A DNA stretch of 64,000 nucleotides from Ectothiorhodospira shaposhnikovii (GTDB taxonomy: Bacteria > Pseudomonadota > Gammaproteobacteria > Ectothiorhodospirales > Ectothiorhodospiraceae), in assembly GCF_016584105.1 (NCBI RefSeq), contig NZ_NRSM01000016.1, positions 1-64,000 of the forward strand. The letters are read 5' to 3'. Both the position numbers and the translations under genes were made by a program. Positions 7,879-16,168 of the stretch are shown one piece after another (position 1 is the stretch's first letter; each line of letters starts with the position of its first letter). The notes beneath the pieces are model-generated. The model worked only from the letters and a program-made list of their open reading frames with translations. It was not told the origin of the DNA and searched no databases.

Positions 7879-9606
7879 ATGCCCGCCGACGCCGACACCG
7901 CTTCACCCCACCCAATGTCGGACAGCCCCACCCGAAATGGTGCCTGGGTGGTTCTGGAGGTGCTCAAGCGCCATCGGGTGGAGACGGTGTTCGGCTATCC
8001 CGGCGGCGCCATCATGCCCCTCTACGATGCCATGGCCCAGGATGCCGCCCCCATCCGCCATATTCTCACCCGCCATGAGCAGGGGGCGGCATTTGCCGCC
8101 AATGGCCATGCCCGCGCCAGCGGTCGTCTGGGTGTCTGCATCGCCACCTCCGGACCCGGCGCCACCAACCTCATCACCGCCGTGGCCGACGCCCACATGG
8201 ACTCCATTCCCCTGCTGGTGATTACCGGCCAGGTACCCACCGGCCTGCTGGGCACCGATGCCTTCCAGGAGACCGATGTCCTGGGGCTGACCTTGCCCAT
8301 CACCAAGCACAGCTATCTGGTGCGTCATGTGGACGATCTGGAAGCCGTCCTGGAAGAGGCCATTCATCTGGCTCAGGAAGGGCGCCCCGGTCCGGTATGG
8401 GTGGATATCCCCAAGGACGTGCAGCTGGCCCCCGCCCAACTGTCCTCCGGTTCGGCTCTCGGGCACCGGACATCCGGCGAGGCCGAGACACCGGACGAGG
8501 CGGCACTGGCCCGCGCCCTCGACCTGCTGGGGGCCGCCCGGCGACCGGTGATCTATGCCGGTGGCGGTGTCGCCCTGGGCCATGGGGTGGCGGCGTTTCG
8601 TGATTTCGTCGCCCGTACCGGCGCGCCGGTGGTGACCACCTTGAAGGGGGTCGGTCTGCTGCCGCCCGATGATCCCCTCAATCTGGGCATGCTGGGCATG
8701 CATGGCGCCCCCTGTGCCAACCGGGCGGTGCAGGCCTCGGACCTGTTGCTGGTGGTGGGTGCCCGTTTCGATGACCGTGCCACCGGCCGCCTGGCGGCCT
8801 TCGCCCCCGACGCCCGGGTGATCCACCTGGATGTGGATGCGGCGGAAATGGCCAAGCTGCGGGCACCTGAAGTGGCCCTGGTGGGGGATCTCAATCAGTG
8901 GCTGCCGCGCCTGGCCCTGCCGCTGTCCATTGATGACTGGCGCGAGCGGTGTGCCCGTTCCCGCCGGACGGAGGGGTTCAGGTTGCCGCCGGAGCGGCCC
9001 GAGGGCGGTTTCCCGGCCCTGCGGTTCCTGGATGCCCTGTCCCGCCGGGCCGGGGATCAGACCTATGTGGCCTGTGACGTGGGGCAGCACCAGATGTGGG
9101 TGGCCCAGTATTACGGTTTCCATCATCCCCGTCGGCACCTGACCAGTGGTGGCCTGGGTGCCATGGGCTTCGGCCTGCCGGCGGCCATCGGTGCCCAGCT
9201 GGCCCACCCCGACGCCCGGGTGATCAACGTCAGCGGTGACGGCTCCTTCATGATGAACGTGCAGGAGTTGGCCACCCTGGGTCGCTACGGACTGCCGGTG
9301 AAGATCGTGCTGTTCGACAACCAGTACCTGGGCATGGTGCGTCAGCAGCAGGAACTGTTCTACGAGGGCCGCCTGTCCTCGGTGGATCTGTCCGACAACC
9401 CGGATTTCGTCCAGGTGGCCCGGGCCTTCGGCATTCCGGCCCGCCGCTTCGAGGGCGCGGATGCCATGGAGGCGGCCATCCGGGCCTGTCTGGAAACCCC
9501 CGGGCCGTTGCTGCTGCACCTGCCCATTGAACGTGAACAGAACGTCTGGCCCATCGTCGGGCCGGGCATGTCCAATGACCAGATGATTCAGGAGGATGTG
9601 GCATGA
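7879..9606 (+). CDS. ilvG: Acetolactate synthase, large (catalytic) subunit
   Basis: The enzyme condenses two pyruvates, or pyruvate and 2-oxobutyrate, to acetohydroxy acids, the first common step to valine, leucine and isoleucine. The 575-residue protein has the thiamine diphosphate glutamate in RHEQGAAFAANGHARA (Glu67), the FAD-binding middle domain and the C-terminal ThDP/Mg site GDGSFMMN. AGGAGA at 7865-7870 supports the ATG at 7879; an internal start at MSDSPTRNG is possible. It overlaps the small subunit gene (ATGA). I chose ilvG over ilvB/ilvI because of the IlvM-type partner and the Val-rich leader; the family name is secure, the letter less so. Confidence 0.9.
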   Translation: MPADADTASPHPMSDSPTRNGAWVVLEVLKRHRVETVFGYPGGAIMPLYDAMAQDAAPIRHILTRHEQGAAFAANGHARASGRLGVCIATSGPGATNLITAVADAHMDSIPLLVITGQVPTGLLGTDAFQETDVLGLTLPITKHSYLVRHVDDLEAVLEEAIHLAQEGRPGPVWVDIPKDVQLAPAQLSSGSALGHRTSGEAETPDEAALARALDLLGAARRPVIYAGGGVALGHGVAAFRDFVARTGAPVVTTLKGVGLLPPDDPLNLGMLGMHGAPCANRAVQASDLLLVVGARFDDRATGRLAAFAPDARVIHLDVDAAEMAKLRAPEVALVGDLNQWLPRLALPLSIDDWRERCARSRRTEGFRLPPERPEGGFPALRFLDALSRRAGDQTYVACDVGQHQMWVAQYYGFHHPRRHLTSGGLGAMGFGLPAAIGAQLAHPDARVINVSGDGSFMMNVQELATLGRYGLPVKIVLFDNQYLGMVRQQQELFYEGRLSSVDLSDNPDFVQVARAFGIPARRFEGADAMEAAIRACLETPGPLLLHLPIEREQNVWPIVGPGMSNDQMIQEDVA

Positions 9607-9872
9607 GCCATCAGTTCCAGTTGTTCGCCCGCCCGGCCGAGGGCAGCCTTGAGCGGATCCTGCGCACCGTGCGTGCCCGCGGGTTCGAGGTGCAGGACAT
9701 GAACGTGCGCCTGGAGGGCGGGCGTTACCACGTGCGCCTGCGGGTGGCCGGTCGGCGGGACCCGGGGATGTTGGCCCGGCAGCTGGAAAAGCTGTGGGAT
9801 GTGGAACACCTGGCGGCCCTGCAGGCGGCGCCGGAGGCCCGCGAGTCCCTGGGCCGGGTGAGCGCGGCGTAG
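9603..9872 (+). CDS. ilvM: Acetolactate synthase, small (regulatory) subunit, IlvM type
   Basis: This 89-residue protein is a single ACT domain (residues about 5-75; FQLFARPAEGSLERILRTVRARGF), the size of IlvM rather than the 160-residue IlvN/IlvH. It stabilises the catalytic subunit and can confer feedback control; enterobacterial IlvM-containing isozyme is valine-insensitive, but that cannot be assumed here. Its ATG overlaps the stop of the large subunit gene (ATGA), giving equimolar coupled synthesis. No ilvE, ilvD or ilvC follows; the next gene faces the other way. Confidence 0.85.
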   Translation: MSHQFQLFARPAEGSLERILRTVRARGFEVQDMNVRLEGGRYHVRLRVAGRRDPGMLARQLEKLWDVEHLAALQAAPEARESLGRVSAA

Positions 9873-9889
9873 CCGGGAGCGGCTACGGC

Positions 9890-10963
9890 TCAGGCCTTCA
9901 CACGCCCCAGCGGATCATCCGGGTCCACCTCGTCGCGAAACGGTTTCTTGCGGTCGATGTGGGTGTACTGGTAGACGTTGCCCATCCAGTTGTTGATGAC
10001 GGCCTCGGCGGTGTCGTGCCAGGTGTTGTCCAGGTGCTCGCAGATGAGCTGTTCCGGAAAGTCGGGGGGTGTGGTGCCCCGTTTCAGGGCCAGGTCCAGG
10101 CGGTCCCGGTATTCTTCCAGGATCGCCTGACTGCGGGGACAGAAATAATTGTCCACGAAGGGCGGGTAGTCCTTGCGCTCGCCCCGGGCATAGCGGGCCA
10201 CCTCCCGCTTGTATTCCTTGAGCAGGCTGATGATGTCGTACTCCGGATGCCCCTGGAAGAAGACGATGCGGAACTCGTCCTCGCTCACCGCCAGATGCAC
10301 CCCGGCCTCCTCGCTTTCCACCAGCACCTTGAGTCCGGCGGCCTCGAACTGCTGCCGTGAGATGTGGTTGAAACGGGAGTGGGGCACGTCGAAGCGGGTA
10401 TTGACCCCGGCCACCAGGGGGTGGGTGCGATCCACCACCCGGTGGGGGTAGACCCCCCAGCGCTTGAAACCCAGCGGACTGCGGGTCTGGCCGTAGCGGA
10501 ACTGCATCACCGCGTGGGTGGCCAGGCAGGAGCACAGGGTGGAGGTGACATTGGCATGGGCCCAGTCGATGACCTGGGCCAGCGGTTCCCAGAAGGGCTC
10601 CAGGGACAGGTCCGGCTGGGTGACGTTGGCGCCGGTGATGATGAGGGCGTCCAGCCCCTGTTCCTGGATCTTTTCCAGCGGTTCATAGTACCGGGCCACA
10701 TGCGCCCGCCCCTGGGGACCCCGTTCCAGGGCGTCCAGGGTGAAGGGATGGATGTAGAACTGGGCAATCTGGTTACTTTCCCCCACCAGACGGCAGAACT
10801 GGCGCTCCGTGGCCGCCAGGGCGGCATCGGGCATCATGTTCAGCAGCCCGATGTGCATGGCGCGGATGTCCTGCTTGAGGGCATAGTCCGAAGGCAGCAC
10901 CGTCTGACCTTCCTGCTTCAGGCGCGAGAAGGTGGGCAGTTCCGAATGGGCAACGAGCGGCAT
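9890..10963 (-). CDS. metA: Homoserine O-acyltransferase, MetA family
   Basis: The MetA family activates homoserine with succinyl-CoA or acetyl-CoA at the start of methionine synthesis. The 357-residue protein has the class I amidotransferase-like fold: GLLNMMPDAALAATERQF, the nucleophile region TSTLCSCLATH (Cys about 146) and the catalytic GHPEYD. The genome also encodes MetY at 29238-30512, which uses O-acetylhomoserine, so acetyl-CoA specificity is possible. MetA family membership does not settle acyl choice, since single residues near the active site decide it. It lies downstream of a P-loop protein on the same strand, with 50 bases between. Confidence 0.9.
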   Translation of the reverse strand: MPLVAHSELPTFSRLKQEGQTVLPSDYALKQDIRAMHIGLLNMMPDAALAATERQFCRLVGESNQIAQFYIHPFTLDALERGPQGRAHVARYYEPLEKIQEQGLDALIITGANVTQPDLSLEPFWEPLAQVIDWAHANVTSTLCSCLATHAVMQFRYGQTRSPLGFKRWGVYPHRVVDRTHPLVAGVNTRFDVPHSRFNHISRQQFEAAGLKVLVESEEAGVHLAVSEDEFRIVFFQGHPEYDIISLLKEYKREVARYARGERKDYPPFVDNYFCPRSQAILEEYRDRLDLALKRGTTPPDFPEQLICEHLDNTWHDTAEAVINNWMGNVYQYTHIDRKKPFRDEVDPDDPLGRVKA

Positions 10964-11013
10964 GGCGGGTGTCCTGACTGCGGGTTTGACGGGAGGGGTC
11001 GAAGGCCGTGGCG

Positions 11014-11868
11014 TCAGCGCTCCGGGCGCTGGCTGTCCAGGGCCTGTTCGATCAGACTGTTGAAATCCGCTTCGGTGCGGACCTGGGCGATGGCATCGGA
11101 ATTGATGGTGTAGCCATAGCGCCTGGCCAGGGTCTCGTAGCGGGGCAGACGATCCCGGAACAGGCGCGGGAAGGTCCAGCGCACAAAATCGTCCGGATCC
11201 ATTTGGGCCACGTATTCCAGCTGCTTCTCTTCCAGATAGCGGGCCAGCTCCCGATCCAGGAAGTCTTCCCGGTAATACAGGGGCTTGGGGCTTTCCTCGG
11301 CGCGGCGGATCAGTTCCTGCTCGTTGGCCTCGGTGGCCTTGATGTAGATGATCAGGGTGTGTTCCGCCAGCAGTTCCATGACGCCGGGGTCATCCAGTTC
11401 GCAGACGCTGCCGCCGGCGTCGTTGATGACGTGATCGAAACCATAGATATCCTGGGCCTTGAGGATGAACTCGGGCACATCGCGCATGGCGGCCACTTCG
11501 GCGTCATGGTGCAGGCGTTGGCGGCGCTTGAACTCCCCCAGGGAGAGGCCGCCCCGTTCGGGATTGCCCAGCTTGCCGAGAAAGCTGGAGACCGGCTGCA
11601 GGTTGTCCACCGACAGGTTATTGACGATGCTGATGGAGTCGGAGCGCAGCAGTTCCTTGAGAAAGGGAATGTGCATCACCTGGCGCTTGATGTTGTCCAG
11701 GATCGGCTCATCCAGATAGCGGCTGCCGATACGGTAGTCCCCGGAGAAGTGAAACCAGTGGGCGCGGCGGAGCTGGTGGGCGAGGCGGGTCTTGCCCACG
11801 CCGGACATGCCCAGCAGGGTGATGGACTTGTTCTTCCAGTGCCGGTATTCGGAGGCCGTGAGTCTCAA
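11014..11868 (-). CDS. P-loop ATPase of unknown function
   Basis: The 284-residue protein opens with a canonical Walker A, ITLLGMSGVGKTRLA (P-loop 20-27), and a later hydrophobic strand TLIIYIKAT that may carry Walker B-like residues. The rest is rich in charged residues and has no membrane segment. The overall shape resembles kinase-like P-loop proteins such as shikimate or adenylate kinase, but I recognise no family signature. It precedes metA on the same strand, 50 bases away, so the two may be co-transcribed. A role in methionine metabolism is only a guess. Confidence 0.6.
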   Translation of the reverse strand: MRLTASEYRHWKNKSITLLGMSGVGKTRLAHQLRRAHWFHFSGDYRIGSRYLDEPILDNIKRQVMHIPFLKELLRSDSISIVNNLSVDNLQPVSSFLGKLGNPERGGLSLGEFKRRQRLHHDAEVAAMRDVPEFILKAQDIYGFDHVINDAGGSVCELDDPGVMELLAEHTLIIYIKATEANEQELIRRAEESPKPLYYREDFLDRELARYLEEKQLEYVAQMDPDDFVRWTFPRLFRDRLPRYETLARRYGYTINSDAIAQVRTEADFNSLIEQALDSQRPER

Positions 11869-12001
11869 GGGGGGATTCCGTCATTGATGAATGGATCAGG
11901 CCGCATTTTACGGGATACGCCTGAAAAGTGGCGATCCTCGCCGCCCCGATCCCCGTATCTGCCCTGCGTTACAATGGGGTTTTACTTTCCGGATACTCTC
12001 C

Positions 12002-13906
12002 ATGCCTCTGCTCGTCTTTCGCAATATCAAGCTCGGTTTCGGTCAGCATCACTTGCTGGACGGCGTGGATCTGTCCATCGAGCCGGGGGAGCGCCTGTGC
12101 CTGGTGGGGCGCAACGGGGTGGGCAAATCCACCTTCATGCGCCTGATCACCGGCGACATGCAGGCCGATGACGGCGAGATCGTGCGTCGGGACGGTCTCA
12201 GGGTGGCCATGCTGGAGCAGGCGGTGCCGGAGGGGCTCGGCGGTAGTGTCTTCGATGTGGTGGCCGACGGGCTGGGCAATGTGGGCGAACTGGTGCGTCG
12301 CTATCACCGGCTGGTGCATGACCTGGGCGAGCGGCCCGACGACACCCAGGCGCTGCAGGCCCTGGAGCGCTGCCAGCATGAACTGGAGGCGGTGAGCGGC
12401 TGGACCCTGGAGCAGCGGGTGGAGACGGTGCTGTCACGCCTGGAACTCCAGGGGGAGGTGCCCTTCGACAGTCTTTCCGGTGGGCTCAAGCGCCGCGTGT
12501 TGCTGGCCCGCGCCCTGGTGACGGCGCCGGACCTTCTGCTGTTGGACGAACCCACCAACCATCTCGACGTGGATGCGATCCAGTGGCTGGAAGGTTTTTT
12601 GCTGGGATTCGAGGGCAGCCTGCTGTTCATCACCCATGACCGGGCTTTTCTGCGCCGTCTGGCGACCCGCATCATCGAGCTGGATCGGGGCCGGCTCACC
12701 AGTTGGCCCGGTGACTATGACACTTACCTGCAGCGCAAGGCCGAGGCCCTGGAGGCGGAGGAACGCCAGAACGCCCTGTTCGACAAGAAACTGGCCCAGG
12801 AAGAGGTCTGGATTCGCCAAGGGATCAAGGCCCGGCGGACCCGCAACGAGGGCCGGGTGCGCGCCCTCAAGGCCCTGCGGGCCGAACGATCCGAGCGTCG
12901 GGAGCGTCTGGGCACCGCCCGCCTGCAGACCCAGTCGGCGGCCCCTTCCGGACGCATCGTGGTGGAAGCCGAGAACCTGTGCTTCAGCTACGCCGGGAAA
13001 CCGGTGATCCGTGACTTCTCCAGCCTGATTCTGCGGGGTGACAAGGTGGGCATCATCGGTCCCAACGGGGTGGGGAAGACCACATTGCTGCGGTTGTTGC
13101 TGGGCCAGTTGCAGCCCGAAGGGGGGCGGGTCCGCCAGGGGACGCACCTGGAAGTGGCCTATTTCGATCAGCACCGGGCCGCCCTGGACGAGGAGGTCAG
13201 CGTGGTGGACAACGTGGGCGAGGGTCGTGACCGGGTCACCGTGGGCGGCGAGAGTCGCCATGTGCTGTCCTGGTTGCAGGACTTCCTGTTCGAGCCGGCC
13301 CGTGCCCGCCAGCCGGTGAAGGCCCTTTCCGGAGGTGAGCGCAACCGCCTGCTGCTGGCCAAGCTGTTCACCCGGCCCGCCAACGTGCTGGTGCTGGACG
13401 AACCCACCAATGATCTGGATGCGGATACCCTGGAGATGCTGGAGTCCCGTCTGGTGGAGTTTGACGGCACGGTGCTGGTGGTGAGCCATGACCGGGACTT
13501 TCTGGATAATGTGGCCACCAGCGTCATCGCCTGGGAAGGGGATGGGCGTTTCCAGGAATATGTGGGCGGTTACAGTGACTGGCTGCGTCAGTGCCCGGCT
13601 CCCAGGGCGGTGCCCGCCGAGCCGGCGCGGCCGGCGGCTGCGCCCGTGCCGGCACCGAAACCGGCGGCACCAAGGGCGGTGAAACTCAGTTACAAGGAGC
13701 AGCGGGAACTGGAGGCGTTGCCCCAGCGGATCGAGACCCTGGAAGAGGCGCTGGCGGGGATTCAGGCCACCCTGGGCGATCCCACTTTCTATCAGCGCGG
13801 CGGTGACGAGATTGCCGCCATGCAGTCGGCCCTGGCGGACAAGGAAGCGGAACTCAATGCCGCCTATGCCCGTTGGGAAGACCTGGAAGGGCGTTCCAGG
13901 GGATAG
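12002..13906 (+). CDS. uup: ABC-F ATPase Uup
   Basis: ABC-F proteins have two ATPase domains and no membrane domain, and act on ribosomes or nucleic acid; Uup is linked to precise transposon excision and replication/ribosome functions. The 634-residue protein has Walker A VGRNGVGKST and GPNGVGKTT, signature LSGGLKRR and LSGGERNR, and Walker B LLLDEPTNHLD and LVLDEPTNDLD. A linker rich in Ala-Pro (about 550-575) leads to a C-terminal coiled coil (YKEQRELEALPQRIETLEE), typical of Uup. The ATG at 12002 begins MPLLVFRNI; a longer frame from 11891 has no family support. Confidence 0.92.
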   Translation: MPLLVFRNIKLGFGQHHLLDGVDLSIEPGERLCLVGRNGVGKSTFMRLITGDMQADDGEIVRRDGLRVAMLEQAVPEGLGGSVFDVVADGLGNVGELVRRYHRLVHDLGERPDDTQALQALERCQHELEAVSGWTLEQRVETVLSRLELQGEVPFDSLSGGLKRRVLLARALVTAPDLLLLDEPTNHLDVDAIQWLEGFLLGFEGSLLFITHDRAFLRRLATRIIELDRGRLTSWPGDYDTYLQRKAEALEAEERQNALFDKKLAQEEVWIRQGIKARRTRNEGRVRALKALRAERSERRERLGTARLQTQSAAPSGRIVVEAENLCFSYAGKPVIRDFSSLILRGDKVGIIGPNGVGKTTLLRLLLGQLQPEGGRVRQGTHLEVAYFDQHRAALDEEVSVVDNVGEGRDRVTVGGESRHVLSWLQDFLFEPARARQPVKALSGGERNRLLLAKLFTRPANVLVLDEPTNDLDADTLEMLESRLVEFDGTVLVVSHDRDFLDNVATSVIAWEGDGRFQEYVGGYSDWLRQCPAPRAVPAEPARPAAAPVPAPKPAAPRAVKLSYKEQRELEALPQRIETLEEALAGIQATLGDPTFYQRGGDEIAAMQSALADKEAELNAAYARWEDLEGRSRG

Positions 13907-13913
13907 TTTTGCA

Positions 13914-14465
13914 TCAGGCCGACTTTTTCTTCGGTGCGCCCCCATCCGCGTCGGGATCGAACCGGAGCTTGTCTCCACAACTGCGGCAGTAGTAGATCCG
14001 TTCTCCCCGCTGGGCGTTGCCATGTCGTCGCACCCCCAGGGCATAAACCCGGCAGGTACAACGGTAGGGGTAGGTCCTGACCTGCCGGGTGGGGATCAGG
14101 CTGAGATCGGTGTCATGGGTGACGCGAGGCTCGAATCCCAGTCTCGTCATCACTTCCCGCCATTCCGGGCCATGGGGGCGGCGGCGTCCGGAACCCAGGC
14201 CGAAACGGCGGTAGATCACGCTGTGGGCCACTTCATGGGCGATGGTGTCCGGAAAATGATTGTGCCAGTCCAGGGCAAAGATGTGCGGATTGAAACGCAG
14301 GGATTCCCGGCCCGCCGTGACCCGCCATTGCCCCGCCGCCCGTCCACGTAGATCCAGGCGTACCTCGGGAGGTGTTTCCTGAAGCCGGTAGAGTCGTGCC
14401 GCCCGTGCGTACAGTTCCAGGGCCTTGTCCTGAATATGTTGTTGTTGTTCGGGATTGAGGGGCAT
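13914..14465 (-). CDS. SprT-like zinc metalloprotease-type protein
   Basis: This 183-residue protein has the metalloprotease signature HEVAHSVIYRRFG and a following HGPEWREVM as the third ligand region, then a C-terminal zinc ribbon (CTCR ... YYCRSCG). That is the domain order of SprT/Spartan-like proteins. Eukaryotic Spartan cleaves DNA-protein crosslinks; bacterial SprT function is poorly known. It converges on uup with 7 bases between the stops. The C-terminus ends in a lysine-rich tail. Confidence 0.8.
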   Translation of the reverse strand: MPLNPEQQQHIQDKALELYARAARLYRLQETPPEVRLDLRGRAAGQWRVTAGRESLRFNPHIFALDWHNHFPDTIAHEVAHSVIYRRFGLGSGRRRPHGPEWREVMTRLGFEPRVTHDTDLSLIPTRQVRTYPYRCTCRVYALGVRRHGNAQRGERIYYCRSCGDKLRFDPDADGGAPKKKSA

Positions 14466-14644
14466 GGGCGGTCAGCATTCGGATGATTCGAAGGCCGATT
14501 GTGAAGCGGGGTTGGCAGGATCGCAACGGCTGGTTTCGACATCGGCTTGTTGTCCGTGCTCGGGAATGCTTGCTGTAGCTGTTATGGAGTCATCAATGTC
14601 AGTGAACACCGGGGAAGTCTCCCGCTGTCAGTCTGTGATCGGGT

Positions 14645-14663
14645 TCCCGCCTTCGCGGGAATG
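14645..14663. repeat. Dispersed GC-rich palindrome
   Basis: TTCCCGCCTTCGCGGGAA forms a near-perfect hairpin, followed by TGACGGG. A related and larger copy lies at 58114-58183, and a degraded one near 31836-31854. Such palindromes are common intergenic repeats of the REP type in proteobacteria. Confidence 0.65.
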
Positions 14664-14669
14664 ACGGGA

Positions 14670-14732
14670 ATGACTTGTTCAGGTTCGGGAATGATCCGTT
14701 CAGATTGTGGCATGACTTGTTCGGGCACTTAT
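14670..14732 (+). repeat. Three degenerate 21-base tandem units
   Basis: Units start ATGACTTGTTCAGG (14670), ATGATCCGTTCAGA (14691) and ATGACTTGTTCGGG (14712), each 21 bases long with about two thirds identity. A partial unit precedes them at 14661. They are in no real gene. Confidence 0.6.
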
Positions 14733-14902
14733 CCTGAACAATCCTTAGTTTTGAAGGTGTGCCGTCATGCTGGCGGTTGCCGGATTTTCTGAACTGGTGA
14801 ATGGGGCTGTCGGTGGTTTTGACATTTGTAATGGGGTCGCGGAAAATGCTGGCCACTCAAGGAAGAGTCTATTCCGGCTGTATCAATCAAACATGCAAAA
14901 GC

Positions 14903-14934
14903 GCATCGGGGGTTTGGAGTCCGGTGCTTTTTTT
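14903..14934 (+). terminator. Candidate Rho-independent terminator or leader hairpin
   Basis: GCATCGG (14903-14909) pairs with CCGGTGC (14921-14927) through seven pairs including one G-T, and is followed by seven T at 14928-14934. It sits 50 bases upstream of the next gene's start. It may end a small transcript from the intergenic region or act on the leader of the following gene. Confidence 0.45.
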
Positions 14935-14983
14935 GTTTTCGAATTCTCGAAGCAGAAGATCTCTGTTGCAGGAGTTGTAAGAA

Positions 14984-15424
14984 ATGAACAAGACTTTGGA
15001 CAGCATGTCTGCCGAAGAACTCTTTGAGCTGGCCCGCCAGCGGGAAGAGCAGGAAAAAGAGCTTGCGGCACAGGAGCGCCGTGAACAGTTGGAAGCCCTT
15101 CAGACACGGCGCAAGGAGGTGCTGGCACGTCAGGCGGCCGAACTGGCTGCTATCGACAAGGAGATCAAGTCTCTGGGCGGGCGTACGACGTCACGTCGCA
15201 AGCGTGCGGTGAAGGCAGGGGCGAGCCGCAGTATCGGTGCCTCCAATCTGAGTCGCATGGTGGTGGAGCTTATCAATGAGCAGGGCGAGATGACCACCAA
15301 GGAACTGAAGAGCAAGCTTGAGTCCCAGGGCGTGGAGCCTCGCAATATCAGCCAGACCCTGGCTTACCTCAAGCGTAATGGTCGTGTACGCAACACGGGG
15401 CGGGGAGTCTACGCCGCCGCTTGA
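14984..15424 (+). CDS. Small coiled-coil protein with winged-helix-like C-terminus
   Basis: The 146-residue protein begins with a charged region rich in Glu, Gln and Arg (residues about 8-65), predicted to be a long coiled coil. A short basic linker (GGRTTSRRKRAVKAG) and a C-terminal domain (about 85-146) follow; the latter, with MVVELINEQGEMTTKELKSKL and RNISQTLAYLKRNGRVRNTGRG, resembles a winged helix. I infer a dimeric DNA-binding protein, perhaps nucleoid-associated. AGGAG at 14970-14974 supports the start. I do not recognise a named family. Confidence 0.6.
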   Translation: MNKTLDSMSAEELFELARQREEQEKELAAQERREQLEALQTRRKEVLARQAAELAAIDKEIKSLGGRTTSRRKRAVKAGASRSIGASNLSRMVVELINEQGEMTTKELKSKLESQGVEPRNISQTLAYLKRNGRVRNTGRGVYAAA

Positions 15425-15774
15425 GGCCGGCACAATGGATGGCTTCGGGAGAGGGAGCAAGGTCTCCCGGGGCCACCCCTGGATCGGTTTCAGGGCATGT
15501 GGCAGGGTGGCGAGGGATTTTTTTAGCATTTATGCGAGCTGCTTCCGTTTGGGTTCTGTCTCGGCAACGACTTGATGCTAGAGAAAAAATCCTGATTTTA
15601 ACTGGGGATTTTGCCTGGGCGGGGTGGTTTGGAGCGCATAACGCTATGGCATGTGGGCCACTAAGCGGATAGACTGGCTCCTGTGTGGTGGTGCAGGTTG
15701 TCCGTTTTACGTCGGCACGGGGACCGCTGCATGGAGCTGTAGTTAACTTGAAAGATCAGATTGAGGTTTAGTCA
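15425..15774 (+). other. Intergenic region, likely leader of the cold-shock gene
   Basis: No gene is visible in these 350 bases. The region has AT-rich patches (GAGAAAAAATCCTGATTTTA around 15581-15600) and GC-rich segments able to fold. Long 5' untranslated regions are usual for csp mRNAs, and I expect one here. I could not identify a promoter with confidence. Confidence 0.4.
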
Positions 15775-15981
15775 ATGTCTACCGGTACTGTTAAGTGGTT
15801 CAATGAAACGAAGGGTTTTGGCTTTATCGCCCCTGCGGACGGCGGTGCCGACGTGTTCGTGCATTATTCGGCCATCAACTCCGATGGCTTCAAGACCCTG
15901 GCCGAAGGCCAGAAGGTCAACTACCAGGTTCAGCAGGGTCCCAAGGGCCTGCAGGCCGTCAATGTGACCATCGACGCCTGA
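15775..15981 (+). CDS. Cold-shock protein, CspA family (second copy)
   Basis: This 68-residue single cold-shock domain has intact RNP1 (KGFGFI) and RNP2 (DVFVHYSAI). It differs from the paralogue at 5072-5275 in about half of its positions outside the RNA-binding core. It is followed at once by its own terminator, so it is monocistronic. The ribosome-binding site is a modest GAGG at 15764-15767. Confidence 0.95.
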   Translation: MSTGTVKWFNETKGFGFIAPADGGADVFVHYSAINSDGFKTLAEGQKVNYQVQQGPKGLQAVNVTIDA

Positions 15982-15997
15982 GTTCTGTCCTTGCCTG

Positions 15998-16034
15998 AGC
16001 TGGGGCCTGCGTCTTGCGGGTCCCAGCTTTTTTT
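15998..16034 (+). terminator. Rho-independent terminator of the second cold-shock gene
   Basis: AGCTGGGGCC (15998-16007) pairs with GGTCCCAGCT (16019-16028), ten pairs with one G-T, and is followed by a T run to 16034. It lies 17 bases after the stop codon. Confidence 0.9.
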
Positions 16035-16168
16035 ATGCCCTTTTCATGCCGGGGCAGTGACAGTCCACACCGAGCCTCTCTGATCCCGGCTGGACAGAGG
16101 CGTGTTCATTCCCTCCCTCCCCGGCCGCAAGGGCGCTTCCCTGCACCCTCCGCTTCCGTATCGCCTTA

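Larger units (their letters stand above)
14466..14983. other. Repeat-bearing intergenic region
   Basis: I see no protein-coding gene in these 518 bases. The region contains a dispersed GC-rich palindrome (14645-14663), a 21-base degenerate tandem repeat (14670-14732) and a hairpin followed by T residues (14903-14934). The last could end a small untranslated transcript starting within the region or lie in the leader of the next gene. Composition is lower in GC than in the neighbours. Confidence 0.5.

Noticed and set aside
10964-11013. SAM riboswitch or leader for metA
   Set aside because: The gap is 50 bases and holds no stem set like known SAM riboswitches; the region before metY (30513-30548) is also too short.
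12434-14044. 536-codon minus-strand open frame opposite uup
   Set aside because: Antisense to conserved ABC domains and to the SprT-like gene's end; no family resemblance.
14661-14732. CRISPR array
   Set aside because: The 21-base units are directly adjacent without spacers and are degenerate, so this is a simple tandem repeat; no cas genes are nearby.
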